Source of the DNA: Draconibacterium halophilum
Lineage (GTDB): Bacteria; Bacteroidota; Bacteroidia; Bacteroidales; Prolixibacteraceae
Length of the DNA stretch: 64,000 bases
Direction of reading: 5' to 3'
Assembly: GCF_010448835.1 (NCBI RefSeq)
Contig: NZ_CP048409.1
Coordinates: 2,674,001 to 2,738,000, forward strand
In this document: positions 17,882 to 27,253 of the stretch, one piece after another
Layout of the letters: every line of letters begins with the position of its first letter
Position numbering within the stretch: position 1 is the stretch's first letter
The notes under the pieces: generated by a model
The model's input: only the letters and a program-made list of their open reading frames with translations
Database searches by the model: none
Told to the model about the DNA's origin: nothing
Program-made: the position numbers and the translations under genes

Positions 17882-18817
17882 ATGAAAGATGAAGTTTTTG
17901 AGATACCGTACAGAGCTGAGCTTTGTTATAAGAAGAACAAAGGATTGATATTGCCGGAGGATGTACCTTATATTGGTATGGGAGCTTCGCATATTGCAAC
18001 ACAAGCTTTTCGTTATATGGGAATAAACTTTTTCCCTGAAAAAGCAGCGGAATATTTTAATTACCTGTTAAAGTACAAAGAGCCGGATAAAGGCGTACTT
18101 ATTTCTCAATCGGGACAAAGTTCTGAAACGATATGGTGTGCCGATTATTTTAAGTCATTTATAGCTGTTGTAAACAACGAAAAAAGTGCTTTGGGAAATC
18201 ACCCGAATTGCTCGAAAAAAGTATTGTTGTATTCGGGAGTAGAAAATCATATAGCCACAAAAACTTACATTAATACATTATTGGTTTTGTATTTAGGCTT
18301 TGGTTTTGATCCGGCTGAAGCAGTAGAGGCATTAAAAAAATATCAGACAGGTTTTGAAGAGGTAGGAACAGAGATTGGTGCAAAAATATATTCGCGCACA
18401 AAACGAAAAAAACGTTGTTGTGTATATATTCTTGGTAACGGTCCAAATGTTGCTACGGCAAAGGTTGCCGCTCTTGTACTTAGCCAGGTTATGCGTAGGC
18501 CGGTTTTAAGCATGTCGGTTTCGCAATACGAACATGGTTTTATTGAAACGGCCAAAGACTCAATGGTTATTGCCATTAACCATGAAGGGCGCGAGCATAA
18601 CCGTACAAAAAAGCTACTAAAAAAAGTAAATAGCGCAGGTGCCGAAACATACGAACTATGTAATAAATATGTTGAAAGCATATTTAGTCCGCTTACCTTA
18701 CCCATCCCATTTTATTTTGCTGCTGAATACTTATCGCAGAAACTAAAAGTTAAAACACTCTTTCAGGTAGGCGATAAAGTGGTAAGTAAAGTTACTATTG
18801 ATAAAAATTATGAGTAA
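17882..18817 (+). CDS. double SIS-domain sugar isomerase/deglycase-like protein
   Basis: This 311-residue protein consists of two SIS domains, equivalent to the isomerase half of GlmS without the glutaminase domain. The first has GMGASHIATQAF and SQSGQSSET, the second has LGNGPNVATAKVAALVLSQV and SQYEHGFIE. This is the layout of AgaS and FrlB (fructoselysine-6-phosphate deglycase). It lies 78 bp after a fructosamine kinase gene, which suggests a joint role in clearing phosphorylated Amadori products or amino-sugar phosphates. The exact substrate cannot be read. Confidence 0.82.
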   Translation: MKDEVFEIPYRAELCYKKNKGLILPEDVPYIGMGASHIATQAFRYMGINFFPEKAAEYFNYLLKYKEPDKGVLISQSGQSSETIWCADYFKSFIAVVNNEKSALGNHPNCSKKVLLYSGVENHIATKTYINTLLVLYLGFGFDPAEAVEALKKYQTGFEEVGTEIGAKIYSRTKRKKRCCVYILGNGPNVATAKVAALVLSQVMRRPVLSMSVSQYEHGFIETAKDSMVIAINHEGREHNRTKKLLKKVNSAGAETYELCNKYVESIFSPLTLPIPFYFAAEYLSQKLKVKTLFQVGDKVVSKVTIDKNYE

Positions 18818-18837
18818 AGCCATTGTTGCCACTTTGC

Positions 18838-19003
18838 TTATACCAAATTGAACACAATATGCCACATATAAATTTGTTCTTTTCCGTTTCTACTGCGTTG
18901 AAAAATAATAACGTAGCTAAGGCTATGCTATAATTTTCCGCCTTGTACAATCGAAAAATAACCAGAATATCCAATACGGCATTTTATCATCAAATTGGTA
19001 TTA
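18838..19003. repeat. intergenic inverted-repeat element (MITE/REP-like)
   Basis: Between the SIS and aminotransferase genes the ends form imperfect inverted repeats. ATACCAAATTGAACACAATA (continuing to 18863) matches the reverse complement of 18978-19001 at 19 of 24 positions. The interior carries smaller dyads such as TAGC-taag-GCTA. No protein is encoded. Elements with these ends look like the dispersed palindromic repeats of Bacteroidota, but copy number in this genome is unknown. Confidence 0.5.
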
Positions 19004-19040
19004 TTGTTTAAATTAGCCCCAAAACCAAATTCCGATTTTA

Positions 19041-20198
19041 ATGATCGCACAAAAGGCTAAGGAAATTACCCCGTTTATTGTAATGGAGGTTCTTGAGAAG
19101 GCTGCCGAAATGGAGCAGCAGGGAATAAATGTTATTCATCTTGAAGTTGGAGAACCCGATTTTGATGTTCCTAAATGTGTGTTGGAGGCTGAACAAAAAG
19201 CTTTTGATGAAGGCCGGACGCATTATACACACAGTCTTGGCGATCCTGAACTGCGCAAACAAATTGCTGAAAAATACAAGGATGAGTATAACGTTTCTGT
19301 TTCGCCCGAGCAGATAATTGTAACGTCGGGAAGTTCGCCAGCTATTTTATTAACCCTGGGTGTGCTTTGCGAAAACGATGATGAAGTAATTATTTCTGAC
19401 CCCGGTTATGCTTGTTATGCCAATTTTATCCGGTTTATTGGGGCTAAACCAATAAATGTCCCGGTTTATGAGGAGGATGGTTTTCAATATCGTTACGAGG
19501 AAATTAAAAAGCGCATTACCAACAGAACCCGCGCAATAATGATAAACAGCCCTATGAATCCGACAGGAAACCTATTGTCGGTTGATTTGATGAGAGAGCT
19601 GGTAACTTTTGATATCCCAATAATTTCTGACGAGATATACCACGGTCTGGTTTACGAAGATCGTGCCCATTCCATTTTGGAAGTTACAGATAAAGCCTTT
19701 GTGTTAAACGGATTCTCGAAACGTTATGCCATGACCGGTCTTCGCCTGGGTTATGTAATTGCTCCAAAAGAATATGTAAGATGTATGCAAAAAATTCAGC
19801 AGAACCTGTTTATTTGTGCCGGTTCTACCACACAGCGTGCCGGAATTGAAGCGTTAAAAAATGCAGGTGATGAAATAGAAGAGATGCGCTTAATCTATGA
19901 TAAAAGGCGTAAGTATTTGATTAAACGACTAACCGAATTGGGATTCGACATTAAAGTAAAACCTACGGGAGCCTTTTATGTAATGGTAAATGCAAAACAT
20001 ATTTCAAACGATAGTTACAAGCTGGCTTTTGATATACTAGAGAAAGCCCATGTTGGAGTTACTCCCGGCATCGATTTTGGGGCTAATGGTGAAGGATTTC
20101 TGCGCTTCTCGTATGCCAATTCAATCGAGAATATTAAAGAAGGTATGGACCGATTACAAAACTACCTGGCCAAATTTCACAATAAAGCTAAGGATTAA
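19041..20198 (+). CDS. pyridoxal-phosphate-dependent aminotransferase (class I/II)
   Basis: This 385-residue fold-type I aminotransferase has HLEVGEPDFDVP near the N terminus, a GSSPAILL phosphate loop and NSPMNPTGNL. The sequence SDEIYHGLVY follows, then the PLP lysine in NGFSKRYAMTGLRLGY and the substrate-carboxylate Arg in GFLRFSYANS. It belongs with the aspartate/aromatic (AspB/PatA-like) group and the true substrate is not decidable. Its 3' end overlaps the convergent nitroreductase by 11 bp. Confidence 0.92.
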   Translation: MIAQKAKEITPFIVMEVLEKAAEMEQQGINVIHLEVGEPDFDVPKCVLEAEQKAFDEGRTHYTHSLGDPELRKQIAEKYKDEYNVSVSPEQIIVTSGSSPAILLTLGVLCENDDEVIISDPGYACYANFIRFIGAKPINVPVYEEDGFQYRYEEIKKRITNRTRAIMINSPMNPTGNLLSVDLMRELVTFDIPIISDEIYHGLVYEDRAHSILEVTDKAFVLNGFSKRYAMTGLRLGYVIAPKEYVRCMQKIQQNLFICAGSTTQRAGIEALKNAGDEIEEMRLIYDKRRKYLIKRLTELGFDIKVKPTGAFYVMVNAKHISNDSYKLAFDILEKAHVGVTPGIDFGANGEGFLRFSYANSIENIKEGMDRLQNYLAKFHNKAKD

Positions 20199-20706
20199 AT
20201 CGGTCGAAATGAACGATCTCTTCAATGGGTTTGCGCTTTTTATCCGGTCTGCTGCTGTTGGGATAGCCCACAGGAATCAATGCAATAGGCTCGATGTTAT
20301 TCGGAAGTTGCAGCAGCTCGGAACAACTGTTTACATCAAAATTACATACCCAGCAGGTTCCCAAGCCCAGTTCAGTGGCTTTTAAGGTAATATGGTCGAT
20401 GGCGATTGCCAGGTCGATATCTGCTGAGTCTTTTCCATCTGAAGCCCGTTTCCACGACTGAGAAAGATCGGCACAAGCTACAATAATTACCGGTGCTGAG
20501 CGAAACCAACTGCGGTCGTAACAATCATAGATTTGCGTTAAAACCTCTTTGTCTTGCACTACAACAAATTGCCAGGGCTGAAAATTAACGGCCGAAGGAG
20601 CCATCCTGCCGGCTTCTATTAGGTCTAAAATGAGTGTCTTTTCTACTTTGATGTCTTTATAATCCCTTACGGAGTATCTGTTTTTAATGATTTCTGACAA
20701 ATTCAT
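20188..20706 (-). CDS. nitroreductase family protein (FMN-dependent)
   Basis: A 172-residue protein if started at the ATG 20706-20704 (MNLSEIIKNRYSVRDYKD, the usual N terminus; an upstream in-frame ATG at 20766 would add 20 unlikely residues). Family motifs are RYSVRDY (FMN phosphate), RMAPSAVNFQPWQFVVV and the C-terminal ELGLGTCWVCNFD and PIALIPVGYP. These flavoproteins reduce nitro compounds or quinones with NAD(P)H; the physiological substrate is unknown. Confidence 0.9.
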   Translation of the reverse strand: MNLSEIIKNRYSVRDYKDIKVEKTLILDLIEAGRMAPSAVNFQPWQFVVVQDKEVLTQIYDCYDRSWFRSAPVIIVACADLSQSWKRASDGKDSADIDLAIAIDHITLKATELGLGTCWVCNFDVNSCSELLQLPNNIEPIALIPVGYPNSSRPDKKRKPIEEIVHFDRFNP

Positions 20707-20891
20707 ATATAAAGATAAAATTTTTCTTGTTTTAAAAGTGTAAGCAAAATACGGCTTTTCTATCAATTTTTTATCCGTTTTTCAAATTTAAAAAATCAGA
20801 GTGTAAGAGAAAAATGATTTGTACTTAATGTCTTTTATTTTCAATGTTTTAGTGGCGATTAAAATGTGTTTTAGAGCATCGATATTTCCGA

Positions 20892-20920
20892 TTGCAGCAT
20901 TGAAAATAATACGTCATTTG
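20892..20920 (+). promoter_or_regulatory. probable promoter of exported protein gene at 20974
   Basis: TTG at 20892-20894, 18 bp, then GTCATTTG at 20913-20920, a partial match to TAnnTTTG, about 50 bp before the ATG. Confidence 0.3.
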
Positions 20921-20973
20921 CACGGAAATTAAACAATAAGAAAAATTAAAGTTGAACCTTAAATTTTAATGTC

Positions 20974-21444
20974 ATGAGAAAAGTAAATTTTATAATCGCA
21001 ATTATTACAGTTATTGTAATGGCAAGCTCGGTTGCCAACGCCACCGGAATACGTACCGAATTTAATGAATTTGAATTTACCCTTGTTGACGATTTGTACA
21101 TGGGCAAAAAAGTTGATGCAATTTGGACCTTAAGTTACGACAAATCGGAAAAACCGGTTACCGTTGTTAAAAGAAACACTATTGAGGGAACTGAATATGT
21201 GGTAAGTTCAGAGTTCTTTGCTGTTCGTTATGTGGCTTCGGCATCGGGTTTTGGTGCAAAACAAGTTCGCAAATCATGGTGTAATGTAGATAACAAAATA
21301 AACCATGCAGTTATTAATCAGGATCAATTAAAGAATCAGGAGATCATTTCGCCAAACAAGGTTGATGATAAAATGGCTTTGGGCTTAATTGCAAGCTATC
21401 TTCCTGATTTGTTAAATGATGGATATACGCACTTACTCAATTAA
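20974..21444 (+). CDS. small exported protein, paralogue 1 (unknown function)
   Basis: This 156-residue protein has a signal peptide ending at SSVANA. It is closely related to the product of 22037-22507. Shared blocks are DLYMGKKVDAIWTLSY, PVTVVKRNT-EG-EYVV, GFGAKQ-RK-W and the strongly conserved C terminus GLIASYLPDLLNDGYTHLLN. I do not recognise the family. The conserved blocks suggest a small periplasmic domain. It is monocistronic, with its own terminator at 21478-21509. Confidence 0.75.
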   Translation: MRKVNFIIAIITVIVMASSVANATGIRTEFNEFEFTLVDDLYMGKKVDAIWTLSYDKSEKPVTVVKRNTIEGTEYVVSSEFFAVRYVASASGFGAKQVRKSWCNVDNKINHAVINQDQLKNQEIISPNKVDDKMALGLIASYLPDLLNDGYTHLLN

Positions 21445-22036
21445 TAGCAATACATAGAATAGAAGTAATTTTAATTCGAAAGCCATCCGTATTACGGGTG
21501 GCTTTTTTTATTGACATTCATCGATGAGAGGTGGCTATAAATTTGTTTCATCCCTTCATTGCTTGGTGATGTTTATCAGGGAAGTTGATTTTGAAGTTCA
21601 CCAAACGATGGTGGATTATTGTAACTGTTTTTTTATTCTCGTGAAGTTGCGACATCATGTTTGAAGTTGTTTTCAAGCCGACACGAGGCCGCGAAAAGCT
21701 GCATGAAGCTGAATTTTAGCAATCGAAAACCTAAAAAAGCACAAAAATTTTGTCGATAAAATCAGCCGTTGACTGATAGTGTGAAATTGCATGAAACGCC
21801 GGTTGTTTTGCTTACCTTCAATGGGGATTTTTATTTAAAGGATATGCATGTCTTTTAATTGCAGATTGAAAGTAAATTATCGAAATAAATATTAAAATGA
21901 AAAAAGCAACATTATTCTGTGAACGGAATCTGTTTTATAGCAAGGCTTTTGCATGTCACCAAAATGTAATTCGTGCGTCACTACAGTACAAATAATAATG
22001 AAAACAATTACAGTCAGAAAACAAAAATTTAGAGTC
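21445..22036 (+). other. 592-bp gap between paralogues
   Basis: Apart from the terminator at 21478-21509, no gene, RNA or clear repeat is visible. A weak promoter-like stretch (TTG near 21801, TACCTTCA at 21812-21819) could serve the downstream paralogue through a leader of about 200 nt. Confidence 0.4.
21478..21509 (+). terminator. intrinsic terminator of paralogue 1
   Basis: Hairpin GCCATCCGT-att-ACGGGTGGC with one G-U pair, followed by seven T. Confidence 0.85.
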
Positions 22037-22507
22037 ATGAAAAAATTAAATTTATTATCCGTATTGGTTTTAGCATTCGTGCTAGTTTCAGTTAGTGCAT
22101 CAGCAACAGGCGTACGTACTCAATTTAAATCGTTCGAGATTGAAGAAGTTGATAATCTATACATGGGAAAAACAGTAAAGGCACTTTGGACAGTAAGTTA
22201 CAGTAACGAAGAAGAGCCGGTAACAGTTGTAAAACGTAAAACTCTTGAGGGCGTTGAGTATGTTGTACATTCAAAACATTTCCAGGTAAGCTACGCTTCA
22301 ACCAACGAAGGATTTGGTGCGAAAGAAACCAGAAGAGCTTGGAGCGAAGTTCCTAAACGAATCTCACGCGCAGTAATCAGCAAAGAAGAACTGCAGCGTC
22401 AGCGAATCATTACACCTAATAAAGTAGATGATGAAAAAGCATTGGGATTAATTGCAAGTTATTTGCCCGACCTTATTAACGATGGTTATACACATCTTTT
22501 AAACTAA
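22037..22507 (+). CDS. small exported protein, paralogue 2 (unknown function)
   Basis: This 156-residue protein is taken from the ATG at 22037, which gives a proper signal peptide (MKKLNLLSVLVLAFVLVSVS then ASA). An in-frame start at 21953 would add 28 residues with no signal-like character. It has the same length as paralogue 1 at 20974 and shares its blocks and C terminus (NDGYTHLLN). The two look like a local duplication with diverged middles. Terminator at 22541-22568. Confidence 0.75.
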   Translation: MKKLNLLSVLVLAFVLVSVSASATGVRTQFKSFEIEEVDNLYMGKTVKALWTVSYSNEEEPVTVVKRKTLEGVEYVVHSKHFQVSYASTNEGFGAKETRRAWSEVPKRISRAVISKEELQRQRIITPNKVDDEKALGLIASYLPDLINDGYTHLLN

Positions 22508-22540
22508 ACAGCAAATTTTATTTCATAGAGTAATTTTGAA

Positions 22541-22568
22541 GGAACCGCGAGCGATCGCGGTTTTTTTA
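22541..22568 (+). terminator. intrinsic terminator of paralogue 2
   Basis: Perfect 8-bp stem AACCGCGA-gcga-TCGCGGTT followed by a T run. The T run overlaps the stop codon of the convergent small gene on the other strand. Confidence 0.85.
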
Positions 22569-22748
22569 TATGCAGCCACATACAAATCCGTCGGCCAAAC
22601 TGTCTAGCACCTCTTTCTCTTCTTTTTTCTCCGCATCAGTACCTTTACAATTAAAACAAACCGGCATGTTAATAACCGGGTTCAGTTCTGAATTGCCAGA
22701 AGTGATTGCTTTCTTACACAAAAAACAGGTATTTTTTAAATCTCTCAT
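22566..22748 (-). CDS. small zinc-ribbon-like protein (unknown function)
   Basis: A 60-residue protein from the ATG 22748-22746 (MRDLKNTCFLCKKAITSGNS). Two CxxC pairs (CFLC and CFNC, 27 residues apart) form a likely zinc ribbon, followed by an acidic/lysine helix (GTDAEKKEEKEVLDSLAD) and a terminal CGC. The strict cysteine pairing and position just after a terminator argue that it is real despite its size. Confidence 0.5.
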   Translation of the reverse strand: MRDLKNTCFLCKKAITSGNSELNPVINMPVCFNCKGTDAEKKEEKEVLDSLADGFVCGCI

Positions 22749-22959
22749 CCGAAATGTTTGTGTCAAAAATATTAAAAATGCCTAAAAAACTGTTCTTACA
22801 CCTGTCTGAAAGTCAAAAGTGCGTATGCGCATATGACAGTGATATTGTCAGATAATAGGCCTCAAAACTGTTAATGTGTCTGGAAAAATGAGCTAAAACT
22901 ATTTGGCATAATTATTAGTAATAAGTAAATCGAATGTTTTTTTAGCCTGTACAATTAAT

Positions 22960-22967
22960 TACATTTG
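22960..22967 (+). promoter_or_regulatory. -7 box of the secA operon
   Basis: TACATTTG fits TAnnTTTG and lies 36 bp before the secA ATG. No clean TTG is found 19-21 bp upstream. Confidence 0.5.
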
Positions 22968-23003
22968 CACAGGTTTTATATAATTTAAAGATAAGTTGCA
23001 CAG

Positions 23004-26000
23004 ATGGCATTTGTAAATAAGATCCTGGGGAAACTTCTGGGAAACAAATCGGAGCGGGATATTAAGGAAATAACTCCTATCATCGATAAAATAAAAGCGG
23101 AATACGATAGAATCACCAAATTATCAAATGATGATCTTAGGGCCGAGTCGGCGAAATTAAAGCAGGCAATTGCTGATCGTATTAAACCTGAAGAGGATGA
23201 AATTGCTGCATTAAAAATAGAAGTTGAAGAGGTTGAAATTCAGGAAAGCGAAAAGATATACGAGCGCATTGATAAGCTGGAAGAAAAGATAGTTGAGAAA
23301 ATCGAAGAAGTACTCAATGAAATACTTCCAACAGCTTTTGCAGTTGTAAAAGATACAGCTCGCCGGTTTTTCGAAAATGAGAGCATTGAGGTTACAGCCA
23401 ACGATTTTGACCGCGATCTTTCAGCAACCCGCGACAGCATAAAAATTAATGGCGATAAAGCCATCTGGGAGAATAGTTGGATAGCCGGTGGAACCAGGGT
23501 AACCTGGAACATGATTCACTACGATGTTCAGCTGATTGGTGGAGTAGTTCTTCATCGTGGTAATATTGCAGAGATGGCAACCGGTGAAGGGAAAACACTT
23601 GTGGCTACATTACCGGTATTCTTGAATGCGCTCACCGGAAAAGGGGTGCATATTGTTACGGTTAACGACTACCTGTCGAAACGTGATGCCGAGTGGATGG
23701 GGCCAATGTACGAGTTCCACGGTTTATCGGTTGATTGTGTTGATAAACACCAACCAAACTCTGAAGCCCGAAGAAAAGCATACAACGCCGATATCACTTT
23801 TGGTACAAATAACGAATTTGGTTTCGATTATCTGCGCGATAACATGGCCATTAATCCGGAAGATTTGGTGCAGCGCAAACATCATTATGCCATTGTCGAC
23901 GAGGTTGACTCGGTTTTGGTTGATGATGCACGTACGCCGCTTATTATTTCCGGGCCGGTGCCAAAAGGCGATAATCAGCAGTTTGAAGAACTTAAAGGAT
24001 ATGTAGAGAAATTATACAAGGCGCAACGCGAATTGACAAATAAGATATTTATCGATGCCAAACGCCTGCTAACAAAGCCCGATGCTACTTCCGAAGAGAA
24101 AAAAGAAGGAGGTTTGCTTTTACTGCGCGCCCACAAGGGGATGCCTAAAAATAAATCCATCATTAAGTTTCTGAGTGAGGAAGGCATAAAAGCTGTTATG
24201 CAAAAAACAGAGAATCTGTACATGCAGGAGAACAGCAAAAATATGCATATTGTTACCGACCCGCTTTATTTTGTCATCGAGGAAAAACAAAATTCAGTTG
24301 AGCTAACCGATAAAGGTATCGACTTGGTATCGAAAGGTTTTGAGGATGCTGAATTCTTCGTTCTCCCTGATATGGGAGGAATAATGGCAGAGCTGGAAAA
24401 CAGCGAAATGTCGCCCGACGAGTTAGTGGTTGAAAAAGATAAGCTATTACAGGACTACGCTGTTAAGTCGGAACGTGTTCATACCATAAACCAGTTGTTA
24501 AAAGCATATACCATGTTTGAAAAAGATGTGGAATATGTGGTTATGGACAACAAGGTGAAAATTGTAGACGAGCAGACCGGACGTATTATGGAAGGTCGTC
24601 GTTATTCCGATGGTTTACACCAGGCAATTGAAGCCAAAGAACAGGTGAAAGTTGAAGCGGCAACGCAAACTTTTGCAACCATTACGCTTCAGAACTATTT
24701 CAGAATGTATCACAAGCTGGCCGGTATGACCGGTACTGCGGAAACAGAAGCAGGAGAATTCTGGGATATTTACGAATTGGAAGTAGTGGTAATTCCTACC
24801 AACCGTCCGATTGTTCGCGACGATAGGGAAGACCTGGTTTTCAAAACGAAACGGGAAAAATACAATGCCGTTAGCGACGAGATTGTTGAACTAAACAAAA
24901 AAGGTCGTCCGGTATTGGTGGGTACTACCTCTGTTGAAATTTCGGAGTTGCTTAGCCGAATGCTGAAAATAAAAGGAATTAAGCACAACGTTTTGAACGC
25001 GAAGTTGCATGCTCGCGAAGCAGATATTGTTGCTGAAGCCGGTCAGGCCGGAGGAGTAACAATTGCAACAAACATGGCTGGTCGTGGTACTGATATTAAG
25101 CTGTCAGATGAGGTGAAAAAGGCCGGAGGTTTGGCAATTATTGGTACCGAGCGTCATGATTCGAGACGTGTTGACAGACAGCTGCGAGGACGAGCAGGAC
25201 GACAAGGAGATCCGGGGTCTTCGCAATTCTATGTGTCGCTTGAAGATAATCTGATGCGTTTATTTGGCTCCGATCGTATTTCCGGAGTTATGGACAAACT
25301 CGGGTTGGAAGACGGGGAGGTGATTCAGCATTCAATGATCTCTAAATCGATCGAAAGAGCACAACGAAAAGTCGAGGAGAATAACTTCGGAATTCGTAAA
25401 CGATTGTTGGAATACGATGATGTGATGAACTCGCAGCGTGAAGTGATCTACAAAAAACGTCGTCATGCATTATACGGAGAACGTTTGGAAGTTGATGTGC
25501 TGAATATGATGTACGATTCGGTTGAAGAGCTGGTAAATGAATACCACGGTTCTGATATGTTCGAAGATTTCAACATGGAACTATTGCGATTGCTTTCGTT
25601 GGAATCGCCTGTTAATCAGGATGAATTTAAGAGTATGGCCGCCGCGGATATATCCCAACGTATTTATGAAAAGATGATCAACAATTACAACCGTAAAGTT
25701 GATACTATTGCGCAGCAGGCTTTTCCGGTTATAAAAAATGTATACGAAACAAAAAAAGAGGTTTATAAAAATATTGTTGTTCCTATTACCGATGGTAAAC
25801 GCGTATTCCAGATTATTTGTAACCTTGAAAAAGCTTACGATAATAAGGGTAAAGAGTTGGTGAAATCGTACCAGAAACAGATTGTGTTAAATACAATTGA
25901 TGAATCATGGAAAGAACAACTCCGCGAGATGGACGATTTGAAACAATCGGTGCAAAATGCTACTTACGAGCAAAAAGACCCGTTGTTGATCTACAAGTTT

Positions 26001-26324
26001 GAGTCGTTTAACCTGTTTAAAATAATGGTTGCCAAGGTGAATAAAGATGTTGTTTCTACCTTAATGAAAGGACAGATTCCTATTCAGAATCCCGATCAGG
26101 TGCGTGAGGCAGAAACACGAAGAAAGACGGACATGAGCCGTTATAAAACCCAAAAATCGGAACTCCCTTCGGCTGAAAATGCCATGGAAGGTGCCAATAC
26201 AAATACGGGCGAAAAGGCAAAACCTCAGCCTGTTAAAGTTGAAAAACGTGTTGGACGTAACGATCCGTGTCCTTGCGGAAGCGGTAAAAAATACAAACAA
26301 TGCCACGGAAGAGGTGGTGCTTAA
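23004..26324 (+). CDS. secA: preprotein translocase ATPase SecA
   Basis: This is the 1106-residue motor that pushes preproteins through SecYEG. Walker A is in MATGEGKTLVATLP, the DEVD box in AIVDEVDSVLVDDARTPLII, and the second helicase half has TNMAGRGTDIKL and QLRGRAGRQGDPGSS. It is about 200 residues longer than E. coli SecA because of insertions (residues about 70-110 and 340-390), as usual in Bacteroidota. The C terminus carries the SEC-C zinc motif NDPCPCGSGKKYKQCHG. lgt follows after 12 bp. Confidence 0.98.
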   Translation: MAFVNKILGKLLGNKSERDIKEITPIIDKIKAEYDRITKLSNDDLRAESAKLKQAIADRIKPEEDEIAALKIEVEEVEIQESEKIYERIDKLEEKIVEKIEEVLNEILPTAFAVVKDTARRFFENESIEVTANDFDRDLSATRDSIKINGDKAIWENSWIAGGTRVTWNMIHYDVQLIGGVVLHRGNIAEMATGEGKTLVATLPVFLNALTGKGVHIVTVNDYLSKRDAEWMGPMYEFHGLSVDCVDKHQPNSEARRKAYNADITFGTNNEFGFDYLRDNMAINPEDLVQRKHHYAIVDEVDSVLVDDARTPLIISGPVPKGDNQQFEELKGYVEKLYKAQRELTNKIFIDAKRLLTKPDATSEEKKEGGLLLLRAHKGMPKNKSIIKFLSEEGIKAVMQKTENLYMQENSKNMHIVTDPLYFVIEEKQNSVELTDKGIDLVSKGFEDAEFFVLPDMGGIMAELENSEMSPDELVVEKDKLLQDYAVKSERVHTINQLLKAYTMFEKDVEYVVMDNKVKIVDEQTGRIMEGRRYSDGLHQAIEAKEQVKVEAATQTFATITLQNYFRMYHKLAGMTGTAETEAGEFWDIYELEVVVIPTNRPIVRDDREDLVFKTKREKYNAVSDEIVELNKKGRPVLVGTTSVEISELLSRMLKIKGIKHNVLNAKLHAREADIVAEAGQAGGVTIATNMAGRGTDIKLSDEVKKAGGLAIIGTERHDSRRVDRQLRGRAGRQGDPGSSQFYVSLEDNLMRLFGSDRISGVMDKLGLEDGEVIQHSMISKSIERAQRKVEENNFGIRKRLLEYDDVMNSQREVIYKKRRHALYGERLEVDVLNMMYDSVEELVNEYHGSDMFEDFNMELLRLLSLESPVNQDEFKSMAAADISQRIYEKMINNYNRKVDTIAQQAFPVIKNVYETKKEVYKNIVVPITDGKRVFQIICNLEKAYDNKGKELVKSYQKQIVLNTIDESWKEQLREMDDLKQSVQNATYEQKDPLLIYKFESFNLFKIMVAKVNKDVVSTLMKGQIPIQNPDQVREAETRRKTDMSRYKTQKSELPSAENAMEGANTNTGEKAKPQPVKVEKRVGRNDPCPCGSGKKYKQCHGRGGA

Positions 26325-26336
26325 TAATCAAACTAC

Positions 26337-27167
26337 ATGATGAATATGATCAGTTTGCTGAACTTCATTCACTGGAATGTTGATCCTGAAATATTTAGCC
26401 TCGGGCCCCTGTCGATACGTTGGTATGGTTTATTGTTTGCCACAGGATTTTTAATTGGCTACTACATTGGCGAGAAAATGTTAAAGTCGGAAAATGTAAG
26501 TCAGAAATGGATCGACAGTCTGTTTTTTTACATTATAATTGCAACCGTTGTGGGCGCCCGACTTGGCCACGTTATCTTTTATGGCTGGGATTATTATTCG
26601 CAAAATCCGGGTGAAATAATAAAGGTGTGGCACGGAGGATTGGCCAGTCACGGTGGTGCGCTTGGTATTTTAATTGCCATGTATCTGCACTCAAAGTTTG
26701 TAACCAAACGAACCATGTTATGGACACTGGACCGGATTGTTGTCCCAACTGCATTAGTAGCAGCTTTTATTCGTACCGGCAACCTCATGAATTCTGAAAT
26801 TTATGGTATTCAAACAACATTGCCCTGGGGGATAATATTCGAAAGAAATGGCGAAACCGTTGCTAAACATCCTACACAGATATACGAAGCGCTAGCTTAT
26901 CTTATTTCATTTGGTGTGTTAATGTTTTTGTATTGGAAAACAAGTGCAAAAAATCGTCCGGGATTGTTAATGGGAGCATTTTTTGTATTCATCTTTTTAG
27001 CGCGTTTCTTTATCGAGTTTATAAAAGAAGACCAGGAAGCATTTGAAGCCGGCATGGCATTGAACATGGGGCAGTGGTTAAGTGTTCCATTTGTATTAAT
27101 TGGTGCATTTTTGGTTTTCCGGGCAATAAAGAAACCCGAGGTGGTTTTTAAGAATAGTAAAAATTAA
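26337..27167 (+). CDS. lgt: prolipoprotein diacylglyceryl transferase
   Basis: This 276-residue integral membrane enzyme moves diacylglycerol from phosphatidylglycerol to the lipobox cysteine of prolipoproteins. Motifs are IRWYGLLFATGFLIGY, the Lgt signature RTGNLMNSEIYG and HPTQIYEALAY, and five or more hydrophobic segments. Two ATGs are available at the start (26337 and 26340). It is probably co-transcribed with secA, 12 bp upstream. Confidence 0.96.
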   Translation: MMNMISLLNFIHWNVDPEIFSLGPLSIRWYGLLFATGFLIGYYIGEKMLKSENVSQKWIDSLFFYIIIATVVGARLGHVIFYGWDYYSQNPGEIIKVWHGGLASHGGALGILIAMYLHSKFVTKRTMLWTLDRIVVPTALVAAFIRTGNLMNSEIYGIQTTLPWGIIFERNGETVAKHPTQIYEALAYLISFGVLMFLYWKTSAKNRPGLLMGAFFVFIFLARFFIEFIKEDQEAFEAGMALNMGQWLSVPFVLIGAFLVFRAIKKPEVVFKNSKN

Positions 27168-27253
27168 TGTTAAAACTAAATAGAGGAGTAGCAAGTATTT
27201 TGTTAGAGTTTTGAAAAAGACTTATTTTGCAGCTCATTAAGAATTAAAGAAGT

